64,000 nucleotides of DNA from Sorangium cellulosum (GCF_004135735.1 NZ_CP012670.1:3369501-3433500), one strand, 5' to 3'; positions 48,238-58,025 are shown, counted from the first letter of the stretch. Notes: generated by a model not told the origin, from the letters alone. A program made the numbers and translations.

Positions 48238-49944
48238 ATGCGGAACCGGCTGGCGAGTATCTGCCTTGTAGCTTCTTCCCTGTTGCTGTCCCCCGTCGTG
48301 GGACACGCGCAGGCGGGGAAGGGGAAGCCCGTCGCGGCTGAAGGGGCGGGCGCCACGGGCGGCAAGACGCCCAGGAACAACTCCGACGACGAGGCGGACT
48401 CGGGCCCCGTGACCGCGGGGCAGATGACCGAGGAAGCGGCGCAGGCCAAGCGGCTCTTCGACGGCGAGAAGTGGAGCGAGGCCGCGCTGCGGCTGAAGCG
48501 CGTCGTCGACGGCGACACGGGCGACGACGAGGGCAACAAGCAGATCGCGCAGTACCACCTCGCGATCGCGCTGTACCGGCTGCAGTTCTACCAGGCGAGC
48601 TACGCGATCTTCTCGCAGATCGCCGACAAGCCGAACCACCTCAAGTTCAACGAGACGCTGCTCTGGCTGTCCAAGCTCGCGACGCAGCTCCCCGAGCCGG
48701 CGGACATCATCGAGCGCGTCGGCAAGTACAAGACCGAGCAGATCGCGCGGTTCAACAACCCCCAGCAGCGCGACCTCTACTGGCAGCTCAACTACCTGCT
48801 CGGCCGCTACAAGTACCGGAACCGGAACTACGAGGAGGCCATCAGCCTCTTCGCGAAGGTCGACCAGAAGAGCAAGTACTACGTCCAGGCGCAGTTCTTC
48901 AGCGGCATCTCGTACGTGCAGCTGCGCAAGTCGGTGCCGGCGGTCAAGTCGTTCCAGCGCGTCGTCCAGGCGATCGACGACGGCATCGAGGGCGTCGAGG
49001 ACGAGGCGCGCATGCGCGACCTCGCGTTCCTCTCGATGGCGCGCACCTACTACTCGGCCTCCGTCCGGCTCGACGACAACAACGTCCCGACGATCGACGC
49101 CGCGAGGCTCTCCGCGGCCGTCAAGTACTGGAACCGCGTCGACGTCGCGAGCGAGTACTGGCTCGACAGCCTCTTCGAGCAGTCCTGGGCGTACTTCATG
49201 GCCGGGCTGTACCCGCAGGCGCTCGGCAACATCCACACGATCGAGTCGCCCTACTTCCCGAACTCGTTCTACCCCGAGGCCGACATCCTCAAGGCCGTCG
49301 TCGCCTTCACGATCTGCCAGTACCAGGACGCGACCGTGATCGTCGCGAAGATGCAGAAGAAGTACGAGCCGATCAAGAAGGAGCTCGAGGCGATCCTGAA
49401 CCGGTTCAAGGGCGAGGGGAGCGAGGAGCAGTTCTTCAAGTTCCTGAGGGACGTGCGCGCCGGCAAGGGCAACCTCTCGCCGACGGTCCGCCCGATCGTC
49501 GAGAACGCGCTCTCCGATCGGCAGCTCCTCCGCAACCTGGAGTACGTGCGCATCCTCGACGAGGAGGACGCGCGGTTCAAGAAGGCGCCCGCCAACTTCC
49601 GCAACTCTCCCGTGGGCGCCGACGTGACCGACGCCCTCGATTTCGCGCGTGGCCTCGCGATCCGGAACGCCGGCACGCTCGGCCGCGAGCGCTACCAGCG
49701 CAACCTCGACGAGCTCAACGAGCACCTCCGCGACTCGGCGAAGATCCTCATCGACATCACCGCGGCGGAGCGGAACAAGCTCAATCAGCAGGTCGTCAGC
49801 GGCCAGCTGTCGAAGGAGGAGGCGCTCACCTACGGCGTCGTCAAGCCCGACGACGAGCACGTGCTCTGGCCGTTCGATGGCGAGTACTGGCGCGATGAGC
49901 TGGGCTTCTACCGGCAGGTCGTGACGTCGAAGTGCAGCAAGTGA
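48238..49944 (+). CDS. gltC: GltC-like periplasmic TPR protein
   Basis: 568 residues. Signal peptide MRNRLASICLVASSLLLSPV to HAQA, a short Ala/Gly/Lys-rich linker, then TPR-like helical pairs across the length (AALRLKRVVDGDTGDDEGNK, YQASYAIFSQIADKP, YKYRNRNYEEAISLFAKVDQ, PQALGNIHTIESPYFPNSFY). It is predicted periplasmic or outer-membrane associated. In Myxococcus xanthus, gltC, gltD, gltE, gltF and gltG encode envelope parts of the Agl-Glt gliding machine; this order and the protein sizes agree with it. It is the first gene after a strong promoter. Assignment of this one to GltC is less certain than for its downstream neighbours. Confidence 0.65.
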   Translation: MRNRLASICLVASSLLLSPVVGHAQAGKGKPVAAEGAGATGGKTPRNNSDDEADSGPVTAGQMTEEAAQAKRLFDGEKWSEAALRLKRVVDGDTGDDEGNKQIAQYHLAIALYRLQFYQASYAIFSQIADKPNHLKFNETLLWLSKLATQLPEPADIIERVGKYKTEQIARFNNPQQRDLYWQLNYLLGRYKYRNRNYEEAISLFAKVDQKSKYYVQAQFFSGISYVQLRKSVPAVKSFQRVVQAIDDGIEGVEDEARMRDLAFLSMARTYYSASVRLDDNNVPTIDAARLSAAVKYWNRVDVASEYWLDSLFEQSWAYFMAGLYPQALGNIHTIESPYFPNSFYPEADILKAVVAFTICQYQDATVIVAKMQKKYEPIKKELEAILNRFKGEGSEEQFFKFLRDVRAGKGNLSPTVRPIVENALSDRQLLRNLEYVRILDEEDARFKKAPANFRNSPVGADVTDALDFARGLAIRNAGTLGRERYQRNLDELNEHLRDSAKILIDITAAERNKLNQQVVSGQLSKEEALTYGVVKPDDEHVLWPFDGEYWRDELGFYRQVVTSKCSK

Positions 49945-50029
49945 GCGGTTTCATCATGGTTCGCTCCGCGGCGCGCGTCCGCGGGGCAGGCAGCGCTTCC
50001 CCACGAGGGTCCGTGGCGGAGGGACGGAG

Positions 50030-53000
50030 ATGGACATGAAGCAGTCGAAGTTCGATGTACTGCATGCGCTCCGCGCGGCGGCAGGCACGTTGGCCGTGGC
50101 AGCGTGCGCGGTCGCGACGAGCCCCGCGTCGGCGGCCGACGCGTGCATCACGCAGCCGGCGAGGGACGCGATCGCGGCCTGCCCCGGCGGCAAGCTTCAG
50201 GTGTCGGCGGGAAAGAAGCCGCAGGTCAGCTTCAAGTCCGCCCCGCAGGGGATCAAGCTGAAGAAGCGGGACGATCTGACGAAGCCCGCCAACCCGACGG
50301 CCTCGCAGGCCACGGCCCAGCGCGACGAGCGGCGGAACCGGCTCGCCCCGAAGGTGCGGAGCCTGCTGGTCACGGAGATCCAGGGGCTCGAGAGGCTGTA
50401 CCGCTCGACCCCGAAGAACGCCCCGGACCGGCCGAAGCTGATGCGGCGGCTCGCCGAGGGCTACGTCGAGCTCGAGTCGGCGGCGTTCCGTGACAAGACC
50501 GAGGGACAGATCAAGGCGGACGAGGCCAAGCGGAAGAGGAACACGAAGGCGGCCGCCGCGATCCGGGCCGAGGTGACCAAGGCCGACAAGATCCTCGTCG
50601 CCGCCCGGCAGGCGGCCATCAGGTACTACACGCACCTCAAGACGCAGTACCCGAAGTACTGCCAGAGCACCAACGCGGCGGATCCCGCGAAGAGCACGGG
50701 CTGCACGGACGAGGTCCTCTATTACCTCGCCTACGAGTACGAGCAGGCCCAGCAGCTGGATCAGGCCCGCAAGGTGTACTTCGAGCTGATCCAGAACTGG
50801 CCCAAGTCGAAGTACATCCCGAACGCGTACCTCGCGTTCGGCGAGCTGTTCTTCAACGAGGCGCAGGGCGATCCGACGAAGTGGCAGCTGGCCGAGCAGT
50901 CGTACCTCGAGGTCACCAAGTACCCGCCGCCCGACAACAAGGTCTGGGGCTACGCCCACTACAAGCTCGGGTACGTCTACTGGAACAAGGGCGACTTCGC
51001 CCGCGCGATCAGCGAGTTCAAGAAGACGATCGAGTACGGCCAGCAGTTCGCGCAGATGCCGAACGCGGCCCAGCTCGCGATCGCGGCGCGGCGCGACATC
51101 ATCCCGGTCTACGCGCTCGCCGGCGATCCGCGGAAGTCCCACGACTTCCTCCGGCCGCTCAGCGGGGACACGAAGGGCAGCTCCGAGAAGACGTTCAAGA
51201 TGATGGACGACCTCGGGCAGAACTACCTCGACACCGGCCACTACCGCGAGGGCATCGAGCTCTACACCGACCTGATGACCCGGGATCGGGGCCCGAAGCA
51301 CTGCGTGTACCAGGGGCACATCACCGAGGCGACGCTCGCCATGAAGTCTGGCAACAAGGACCAGATCATGGGCGAGCTCGGGCGGCAGCTCGAGGTCCAC
51401 AACAAGTTCCAGACCGAGGGGCACCCGGCGGACGCCAAGCTGAAGTGCTCGAACATCACGGCCGGTCTGATGACCGAGACGGCGATGGCCTGGCACCTCG
51501 AAGCGGTCGGCTCGGGCGGCGTGCGCGGCACCGGCGACAAGAAGACGATGCAGCTCGCCGCGCAACTCTACGACAAGGTCGTCAACAACTTCAAGCAGGA
51601 GCAGTTCGCGAAGTTCGAGTTCCCCCGCATCCTGAAGGAGGACTGGCCGAACATCTTCAAGATCAAGTACGCGATGGCCGACCTCCTGTACTTCCAGAAG
51701 GACTGGGCCAAGTGCGGCCCCGCCTTCGACGCGGTCGTCGCGGAGGATCCGAACGGGCCGCAGGCGGCGGAGGCCGCGTACGCCTCGGTGCTCTGCTACC
51801 AGAACATCTACACCGAGACCCACAAGGACGGCTCCGACAGGAAGGGTTCGGGCAACCTCCCCGATGGGGGGTCGGGCAAGAAGGACGAGAAGGCGAACAA
51901 GGCGAAGTTCCTGCCCAAGGACTTCACCGACAGCCAGAAGGGCATGATCACCGCCTTCAACCGCTACGTCTGCTACATCAAGCCCGGCCCGAACGACAAG
52001 GAGGCGCAGGAGCAGTACGTCGAGGTGAAGTACGCGCGCGGCCGCACGTACTTCGAGGCGCAGCACTGGGAGGAGGCCGCGCTCGCGTTCCGCGACGTGG
52101 CGCTGAACCACGCCGACAAGGAGGTCGGCATCTACGCCTCGCAGCTCTACCTCGAGTCGCTCAACGTCCTCGGCGCGAACATGGATCCGCCGCGTCCGTC
52201 CTGTTACGACGACATGGCCGCGGATGTGCCCAAGTTCATCGACCTGTACTGCAAGGGCGGCAAGGAGAAGGAGAACGAGGAGCAGTGCGGGATCCTGATC
52301 CGGATCCAGCGCGACATCGAGCGTCTGCGCGCCCAGAAGCTCGTCGAGGCGGCGGATGCGTCCGGCGGCGTCGAGGCCCTCAAGAACTATGAGAAGGCCG
52401 CCGTCGCGTACATGGACATGTGGAAGAAGTACGGCGAGGCCGCCTGCGAGGCGAAGCAGCCCGCGTGCGAGAAGAGCGAGGAGATCCTCTACAACGCCGC
52501 GAAGGCGTTCCAGGCCGCTCGCCTCATCGCCAAGTCGATCGCGGCGCGGAGGATCCTGCTCAACCCGAGGTACAACCTCCACAACACCGAGCTCGCGAAG
52601 ATGGCGATCTACGAGATCGGCGCCAACTACCAGGCCATCGCGGTCTACGAGGAGGCGGCCAACTGGTACACGCGCTTCGCCCGCGAGAACCCGAAGATGG
52701 AGAAGGCGCCGGAGGCGCTCCAGGACGCCATCGTGCTGCGGCTCGGCCTCGGCCAGGAGGAGCAGGCGATCAAGGACGCCGACCTCTTCAACAAGAACTA
52801 CGGCAGGGCGAAGCCGGCGCAGACCGCGCAGATCGCGTTCGCCATCGGCGCGCACTACATCGATCGCGAGGACTGGGAGCAGGCCCGCCGGCGGCTGTCG
52901 ACGGCGATGAGGCAGATCGATCGCAACGCGACGTTCGACATCCAGGTGCAGGCGCACGCGATGCTCGCGCGCGTCATGCTGCAGACGAAGAGCGTGACGC

Positions 53001-53872
53001 CGGCGAACGCCGAGTACAACAAGGTCCGGAACTACTGGAAGGACCCGGCGGCGGCGATGAAGAAGATCGACGCGATCGGCGGCGACGAGCAGGAGAAGCT
53101 GCGCCGGCTGGGCAAGGTGCTGACCGCGGTGGGCGAGGCCTACTTCCACTTCGCAGAGCAGAAGCGGAAGGAGGTCGATAAGATCAGGTTCCCCGAGTAC
53201 AAGGGCCCCGGGACGCGCGAGCACGTCCTCAAGCACATCAACACGAAGGTCGCCGACTGGGTGAAGAAGAAGCGCCCGGCGATCGAGGCGGCCGATCGGG
53301 AGTACCAGAAGATCCTCAAGCTGGAGCCCACGCCGCCGCCGAGGTGGGTCATCGCCGCCGGTGCGCGCGTCGGTCAGATGTGGGGCAAATTCGTCGCCGA
53401 ATTCCGGGCCGCGCCCATCCCGAAGGAGTGGAAGGGCCACGGGTTTGTGCCGGGCACCGACGTCTCGTACGACGAGATCCGGGGCGAGTACTACTCGCGC
53501 CTGGACGAGGCGAGCGAGCCGCAGAAGCAGATGGCCAAGGGCGCGTTCAAGACCTGCCTCGATCTGTCGGTGAAGTACCAGTACTTCGACGAGTACTCGC
53601 GCACCTGCGAGGTGTGGCTCTCGAAGAACTACGGCGCCGAGTACCACCTCATCGATGAGTTCCGCGGCTCTCCGTCGCGGGTCAACTCTGGCCTGAGCGA
53701 CCGTCCCGCGCCGCTGAACCTCGACGGTACCCCCTACCGCGAGGCGCCGGGTGCCACGGACGGGCCCGCTGCCAAGGAGGATGACGAGGAGAAGAAGGAA
53801 GCGCGCGGTGCGTCTGCCGCTTCCAAGGAAGGCTCGGCGCTCGATCGGGCCACGACCCGACCCAGGAAGTGA
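50030..53872 (+). CDS. gltD: GltD/AgmU-like giant periplasmic TPR protein
   Basis: 1280 residues with an N-terminal export signal (RAAAGTLAVAACAVATSPASA, about 15-35), then many TPR-like repeats (YEYEQAQQLDQARKVYFELI, YKLGYVYWNKGDFARAISEF, YQAIAVYEEAANWYTRFARE). C-terminus ends in a Lys/Glu/Ala-rich tail. Size, TPR layout and its place before a GltE-like lipoprotein match AgmU/GltD of Myxococcus, a periplasmic part of the Glt machinery. ATG at 50030 follows GGGACGGAG directly; a second ATG lies two codons later. Stop TGA overlaps the GltE upstream region. Confidence 0.78.
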   Translation: MDMKQSKFDVLHALRAAAGTLAVAACAVATSPASAADACITQPARDAIAACPGGKLQVSAGKKPQVSFKSAPQGIKLKKRDDLTKPANPTASQATAQRDERRNRLAPKVRSLLVTEIQGLERLYRSTPKNAPDRPKLMRRLAEGYVELESAAFRDKTEGQIKADEAKRKRNTKAAAAIRAEVTKADKILVAARQAAIRYYTHLKTQYPKYCQSTNAADPAKSTGCTDEVLYYLAYEYEQAQQLDQARKVYFELIQNWPKSKYIPNAYLAFGELFFNEAQGDPTKWQLAEQSYLEVTKYPPPDNKVWGYAHYKLGYVYWNKGDFARAISEFKKTIEYGQQFAQMPNAAQLAIAARRDIIPVYALAGDPRKSHDFLRPLSGDTKGSSEKTFKMMDDLGQNYLDTGHYREGIELYTDLMTRDRGPKHCVYQGHITEATLAMKSGNKDQIMGELGRQLEVHNKFQTEGHPADAKLKCSNITAGLMTETAMAWHLEAVGSGGVRGTGDKKTMQLAAQLYDKVVNNFKQEQFAKFEFPRILKEDWPNIFKIKYAMADLLYFQKDWAKCGPAFDAVVAEDPNGPQAAEAAYASVLCYQNIYTETHKDGSDRKGSGNLPDGGSGKKDEKANKAKFLPKDFTDSQKGMITAFNRYVCYIKPGPNDKEAQEQYVEVKYARGRTYFEAQHWEEAALAFRDVALNHADKEVGIYASQLYLESLNVLGANMDPPRPSCYDDMAADVPKFIDLYCKGGKEKENEEQCGILIRIQRDIERLRAQKLVEAADASGGVEALKNYEKAAVAYMDMWKKYGEAACEAKQPACEKSEEILYNAAKAFQAARLIAKSIAARRILLNPRYNLHNTELAKMAIYEIGANYQAIAVYEEAANWYTRFARENPKMEKAPEALQDAIVLRLGLGQEEQAIKDADLFNKNYGRAKPAQTAQIAFAIGAHYIDREDWEQARRRLSTAMRQIDRNATFDIQVQAHAMLARVMLQTKSVTPANAEYNKVRNYWKDPAAAMKKIDAIGGDEQEKLRRLGKVLTAVGEAYFHFAEQKRKEVDKIRFPEYKGPGTREHVLKHINTKVADWVKKKRPAIEAADREYQKILKLEPTPPPRWVIAAGARVGQMWGKFVAEFRAAPIPKEWKGHGFVPGTDVSYDEIRGEYYSRLDEASEPQKQMAKGAFKTCLDLSVKYQYFDEYSRTCEVWLSKNYGAEYHLIDEFRGSPSRVNSGLSDRPAPLNLDGTPYREAPGATDGPAAKEDDEEKKEARGASAASKEGSALDRATTRPRK

Positions 53873-53883
53873 TGGAGCGAAAC

Positions 53884-55335
53884 ATGAGAAGCATCACCTC
53901 ATTGGCAGCGGTTGCGGTGCTCCTGCTGGCCGCGGCGGGTTGTGGCGGCGGCAGCGCCGGCGGCTCGGCCAAGACGGCGAAGGACCCCACGACCGGCAAG
54001 ACCCTCACCGACAGCAAGGGCAACGCCGTTTCGGTCGCGGCGGCCAACAAGTTCAAGACGGCCATGGACTCCATGGTCCAGCACGACAAGGCCGGGGACT
54101 GGAGCGCGGCCACCTGCAGCTCGACGGCCCAGGTGTTCATGGACGCGGCGGACGAGCAGGGGGACAAGACCTTCGCCGAGGCCATCTACAACGCGGGGCT
54201 CGCGTACCAGCGTTGCAAGAACCACGCGGAGGCGAAGAAGTACTTCCAGCAAGCGCTCCAGACGAACCCGAAGTTCCATCCCGCGCGGGTCCAGGTGGCG
54301 CTCTACAACTTCGCCGAGTCGGGCGAGAAGAACATCGACGCGGCGATCAGCGAGATGCGCCAGGCCGCCGTCGTCGACGCGCAGTACAAGAACGTCGAGG
54401 CGCTCGTGCACCTCGCGCTCCTGTACATGAAGCGCGGCAACAACGTCGCCGACAGCGATGGCCCCAACGACTTCCAGCGCGCGAAGCGGTACATCCAGAG
54501 CGCGCTGGCGGTCGACGACGCCTTCATGCCCGCGTTCAATCAGCTCGCCATCTACTACCTGGAGACGGCGAAGCAGAAGGCCGGCAGGAGGTCGGGCAAG
54601 GCGGTCGCGACGAGCGGCAGCAGGCAGAAGAAGGTCGACACGCAAGCGCTGGAGCTCGCCGCCCTGGTCTGCTCCCAGGCCATCCGGAAGAACCCGAACT
54701 ACGCGCCCATCCACAACACCGCGGGCATGATCCAGGTCGAGCTCTCGAACCTGAACGGCGCCGTGCAGGAGTTCAACACGGCGAGGCGGCTCGACCCGAC
54801 GTTCTACGAAGCGCAGATGAACTACGCGGCGGTGAACCTCCAGTTCCGCGGGTTCAAGCAGGCGGAGGAGGCGTACCGCGCGGCGCTCAAGATGCGTCCG
54901 AACGACTACGACGCTCACCTGGGGCTCGCGCTCGCCCTGCGCGGTCAGATCGACGACGCGAACTTCGACAGCATGGTGGCGGCCGCCAGCGCGGAGCTCG
55001 AGGCCGCGAAGCGGGTCGCGCCCGATCGCCCCGAGACCTACTACAACGAGGCGATCCTGACGCAGGAGTACAAGGCGAAGTCGGGTGGCAAGTCCGCCGA
55101 GGGCGCGCTCATGGCGGCCAAGGGCCTGTTCGGTCAGTTCATCCAGAAGGCGGGCGGCAACGCGGAGTTCGCTGATGCGGTGAAGCGGTCGAAGGAGCGT
55201 ATGGAGGAGATCGACCAGATCATCGCCTTCAACAAGCAGACCGAGGCCGAGCGCAAGGCGGCCGAGGCCGACATGAAGACGAAGGAGGCCGAGGCGGAGG
55301 CCGCTGCCGGCAGCGAGGAGGGGGACGCTCCGTAG
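53884..55335 (+). CDS. gltE: GltE/AglT-like TPR lipoprotein
   Basis: 483 residues. Lipoprotein signal RSITSLAAVAVLLLAAAGCG, then TPR helices (YNAGLAYQRCKNHAEAKKYF, AAVNLQFRGFKQAEEAYRAA, LGLALALRGQIDDANFDSMV). The C-terminal tail is Lys/Glu/Ala-rich coiled coil (AEADMKTKEAEAEAAAG). In Myxococcus AglT/GltE is an outer-membrane TPR lipoprotein of the same size. ATG 53884 was chosen because GGAGCG lies 7 bases ahead; GTG 53869 and ATG 53872 are in frame but spoil the signal. Last gene before a strong terminator. Confidence 0.8.
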   Translation: MRSITSLAAVAVLLLAAAGCGGGSAGGSAKTAKDPTTGKTLTDSKGNAVSVAAANKFKTAMDSMVQHDKAGDWSAATCSSTAQVFMDAADEQGDKTFAEAIYNAGLAYQRCKNHAEAKKYFQQALQTNPKFHPARVQVALYNFAESGEKNIDAAISEMRQAAVVDAQYKNVEALVHLALLYMKRGNNVADSDGPNDFQRAKRYIQSALAVDDAFMPAFNQLAIYYLETAKQKAGRRSGKAVATSGSRQKKVDTQALELAALVCSQAIRKNPNYAPIHNTAGMIQVELSNLNGAVQEFNTARRLDPTFYEAQMNYAAVNLQFRGFKQAEEAYRAALKMRPNDYDAHLGLALALRGQIDDANFDSMVAAASAELEAAKRVAPDRPETYYNEAILTQEYKAKSGGKSAEGALMAAKGLFGQFIQKAGGNAEFADAVKRSKERMEEIDQIIAFNKQTEAERKAAEADMKTKEAEAEAAAGSEEGDAP

Positions 55336-55356
55336 CCGGCCCGCAGCGCTTCGTTC

Positions 55357-55401
55357 ACGAGCCCCCTTCTCTCTCGCACCACGACGGAGAGGGGGGCTCG
55401 T
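55357..55401 (+). terminator. Intrinsic terminator after gltE-like gene
   Basis: Left arm ACGAGCCCCCTTCTCTC (from 55357) pairs with GGAGAGGGGGGCTCGT (to 55401), followed by CACTTTCTT. It separates gltC-D-E from gltF-G. Confidence 0.7.
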
Positions 55402-55501
55402 CACTTTCTTCGTGTCTCGCTGGGAACCTTGGGTCCCGTCGGTTGTCGAGGCGCTCGTGGGTCGCATCTCCCGGGTGCCTTGGCGGTACATGCGAAGCTG
55501 G

Positions 55502-55531
55502 TTGACCGACCGCCGCGCGAGGCGGTACAAT
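55502..55531 (+). promoter_or_regulatory. Predicted sigma-70 promoter of gltF-gltG
   Basis: TTGACC (55502-55507) and TACAAT (55526-55531) with 18-base spacing, 40 bases ahead of the gltF-like ATG. The spacing and both hexamers are close to consensus. Confidence 0.72.
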
Positions 55532-55570
55532 GGCACTGTAACTGCGTCGAAACATTTTGAGGAGGCTGAA

Positions 55571-55843
55571 ATGACAGGGTTGACCCGTTTGGGTGCGGGA
55601 GTCGTGGCTGCCGTTCTTGTGAGCGCGGTTGCCTCTTCGGCGTTCGCGCAGGACGTCAAGACGAGCGCGGGGGGCAAGGAGGAGGGCTACGGGTACGAGT
55701 TCTCCGATGATCCGCTGAACGCGGGTGGTTTCGGCCCGAACGACGCCACCATCCGCGTGCGGCCCGGCCCCGTCCGGACGACGCTGATTCGTCCCCGCAC
55801 CTCGTTCGTCCCCGAGATGCTCAAGTCGGTCGAGAACCTCTGA
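55571..55843 (+). CDS. gltF: GltF-like small periplasmic protein
   Basis: 90 residues. Signal peptide MTGLTRLGAGVVAAVLVSAV to AFAQ. The mature part is only about 60 residues and contains YGYEFSDDPLNAGGFGPND, RVRPGPVRTTLIRPRTSFVP and EMLKSVENL, which is compact and rich in Gly, Pro and Arg. No known domain. Position between GltE-like and GltG-like genes and its size match GltF of Myxococcus, a periplasmic component. GGAGG lies 5 bases before the ATG, an excellent ribosome site. The next gene starts 89 bases downstream. Confidence 0.7.
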   Translation: MTGLTRLGAGVVAAVLVSAVASSAFAQDVKTSAGGKEEGYGYEFSDDPLNAGGFGPNDATIRVRPGPVRTTLIRPRTSFVPEMLKSVENL

Positions 55844-55932
55844 TGTATCGGGCAGGTTGGCTCCTGCCCTATCGATTTATCCCCCGGTGCTGGGGGTGTG
55901 CGCCGCGGGGCGCATAGGGAAGGCTGGCGGAG

Positions 55933-57969
55933 ATGGAAGGCAAGCAAAGGGTCGCTCTCACATTTGCGCTCTACCAGAACGAAGCGCTCGTCCGTCGCGA
56001 GACGATCTCGCAGGATATCGTCAAGGTAGGCAAGGACGCGAAGAGCCATCTGCGTGTCGACGACGAGCTTGCCTCGCGCATGCACGCGGTCATCGAGGTC
56101 GCCTCCCCGCAGGACATCACGCTGATCGATCTCGGCAACGAGCCGGGGACGATGGTGAACGGGGCGCGCGTCAACAAGTGCAAGATCAGCCCAGGCGATC
56201 AGCTCCAGATCGGCGGCACGAAGATCATGCTGGAGCGCGCCGAGCCGGTGGCGGTCGCCGCGGCGGCGAGCCCTGCCGCGATGCCGGTGCCCGCGAATCC
56301 GTTCGCCGCGGCGCCCGCGAATCCGTTCGCCGCGGCGCCCGCGAATCCGTTCGCCGCGGCCCCGGCGAACCCGTTCGCCGCGACCGCCGGCGGGCCAGAC
56401 CCGTTTGCCTACAACAACCCGTTCGCGCAGTCCGCGGCAGCGGTCGACGAGGTGCCCCCGGACGCGCCGGAAGGGTCCTACACGTACACGCTCGTGAAGA
56501 ACGGGCCGGACGTGCCCAACGAGGAGGTCGAGGTCCCGGCTGCCTCCGTCGAGGTGATGATCCTGTGGGACGCCTCGGTGCTTCACGTCGCGCACCTCAC
56601 CCCGCCCCGCTCCTTCTACGTCGGCGAGGAAGAGGGCAAGAACTTCAAGTGCGACTACTTCATTCCGTCGGAGAAGCTGGGTACGACGCGGGCGCCCATC
56701 GTGCTCGCGGATCGCAGCGGGTCCGTCTCGGTGGTGCTCTTGCCGCGCGCGACCGGGACGATCGAGATCCCCGGCCAGGCGAAGATGACGCTGCAGCAGG
56801 CGATCGATACGGGGCGCGCGCAGCCGAGCGCCGAGCTCTCGGGCGCCTACCAGATGGCGCTCCCGAGCGGCGGCAAGGCGAAGATCGAGCTTGACGGGAT
56901 CGCCTTCCAGGTGTCCGCGGTGAACGCGGGGAAGGTCGTCGCCGGGCACTTCCAGATGGACACGCAGAGCCTGCTCTACACCGGCCTCTCGATGGCGGTG
57001 CACCTCGGGCTCCTCGCGGCCATGGCCTTCTTCATGCCGCCGCTCGGCACGACCGATGAGGACGGCATCTCCGCGGATCAGCAGTTCTTGATCCAGCAGT
57101 ACCTCGCGGCGGCCGCCGAGAAGGAGATGGAGGAGAAGGAGACCGAGCAGATCGCCGAGAACGCCGCGGACAACAAGGAGGGCGGCACCGGCACGCGCGC
57201 CAAGGGTGAAGAGGGCTCGATGGGCAACCCGAACACCAAGGCGACCGGCAACCGCTACGGCGTCCAGGGCCCCGCGGACAACCCCGATCCGCACATCGCC
57301 CGCCAGGCCGCGCTGCGTGACGCGGCCGAGTTCGGCATGATCGGCCTGCTGAACGCCGGCGCAGGCGGCGATCCGAACGCGCCGACCGCGCCGTGGGGGC
57401 GCGACGATTCGCTCGGCAACGACCCGCTGAGCGCCCGCGGCAACATGTGGGGTGACCAGATCGGTGACTCGTTCGGCGCCGGTGGCCTCGGCCTCTCCGG
57501 TATCGGCGAGGGCGGCGGCGGGCGCGGCGAAGGCATCGGCCTCGGCTCGATCGGGACCATCGGCCACGGCGCCGGGACCGGCACGGGCCAGGGCTTCGGC
57601 TCGGGGCACGGCCGGCTCGGTGGGTCGCATCGCACGAAGCCGCCTCGGGTGCGCATGGGGGCGACCAGCGTGAGCGGCCGTCTGCCCCCCGAGGTCATCC
57701 AGCGTATCGTCCGCCAGAACTTCGGTCGGTTCCGTCTCTGCTACGAGAACGGCCTCCGGAATAACCCGAACCTTCAGGGGCGCGTCGCGGTGCGCTTCGT
57801 CATCGGGCGCGATGGCGCGGTGTCGAACGTGGGCAACGGCGGTTCGGATCTCCCGGACAGCGGCGTGGTCTCCTGCGTGGTCCGGGCGTTCTACGGCCTG
57901 TCGTTCCCGCAGCCCGAGGGCGGTATCGTCACCGTGGTTTACCCGATCATGCTGAGCCCGGGCGGCTGA
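55933..57969 (+). CDS. gltG: GltG/PglI-like FHA-TonB-type transmembrane protein
   Basis: 678 residues. N-terminal FHA domain (about 10-105; VKVGKDAKSHLRVDDELASR, NGARVNKCKI) for phosphothreonine binding in the cytoplasm, a linker with four ANPFAAAP-type repeats (about 118-155), a second folded block, one membrane helix (GLSMAVHLGLLAAMAFFMPP, near 345-367), a Gly-rich periplasmic stretch (about 480-570), and a C-terminal TonB-like AgmX/PglI domain (RLPPEVIQRIVRQNFGRFRL to PIMLSPGG). PglI/GltG links a cytoplasmic signal to the envelope machine in Myxococcus. ATG at 55933 has GGCGGAG upstream. Confidence 0.82.
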   Translation: MEGKQRVALTFALYQNEALVRRETISQDIVKVGKDAKSHLRVDDELASRMHAVIEVASPQDITLIDLGNEPGTMVNGARVNKCKISPGDQLQIGGTKIMLERAEPVAVAAAASPAAMPVPANPFAAAPANPFAAAPANPFAAAPANPFAATAGGPDPFAYNNPFAQSAAAVDEVPPDAPEGSYTYTLVKNGPDVPNEEVEVPAASVEVMILWDASVLHVAHLTPPRSFYVGEEEGKNFKCDYFIPSEKLGTTRAPIVLADRSGSVSVVLLPRATGTIEIPGQAKMTLQQAIDTGRAQPSAELSGAYQMALPSGGKAKIELDGIAFQVSAVNAGKVVAGHFQMDTQSLLYTGLSMAVHLGLLAAMAFFMPPLGTTDEDGISADQQFLIQQYLAAAAEKEMEEKETEQIAENAADNKEGGTGTRAKGEEGSMGNPNTKATGNRYGVQGPADNPDPHIARQAALRDAAEFGMIGLLNAGAGGDPNAPTAPWGRDDSLGNDPLSARGNMWGDQIGDSFGAGGLGLSGIGEGGGGRGEGIGLGSIGTIGHGAGTGTGQGFGSGHGRLGGSHRTKPPRVRMGATSVSGRLPPEVIQRIVRQNFGRFRLCYENGLRNNPNLQGRVAVRFVIGRDGAVSNVGNGGSDLPDSGVVSCVVRAFYGLSFPQPEGGIVTVVYPIMLSPGG

Positions 57970-57992
57970 GCTCGTCAGGGGCACCCGGCCCT

Positions 57993-58025
57993 CGAACGCC
58001 CTGCGCGTCTCGCGCGGGGCGTTCG
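57993..58025 (+). terminator. Intrinsic terminator after gltG-like gene
   Basis: CGAACGCCCTGCGCG (57993-58007), loop TCT, CGCGCGGGGCGTTCG (58011-58025), then TCATTTC. The 15-base stem has one mismatch. Confidence 0.7.

Noticed and set aside
49841..53647. 1268-residue minus-strand ORF opposite gltD-like gene
   Set aside because: Low-complexity composition typical of the antisense of a GC-rich gene; the plus frame has a signal peptide and TPRs.
55857..56894. Plus-strand ORF in another frame over the gltG-like gene
   Set aside because: Arg/Gly-rich shadow, while the frame starting 55933 contains FHA, membrane and TonB-like parts.
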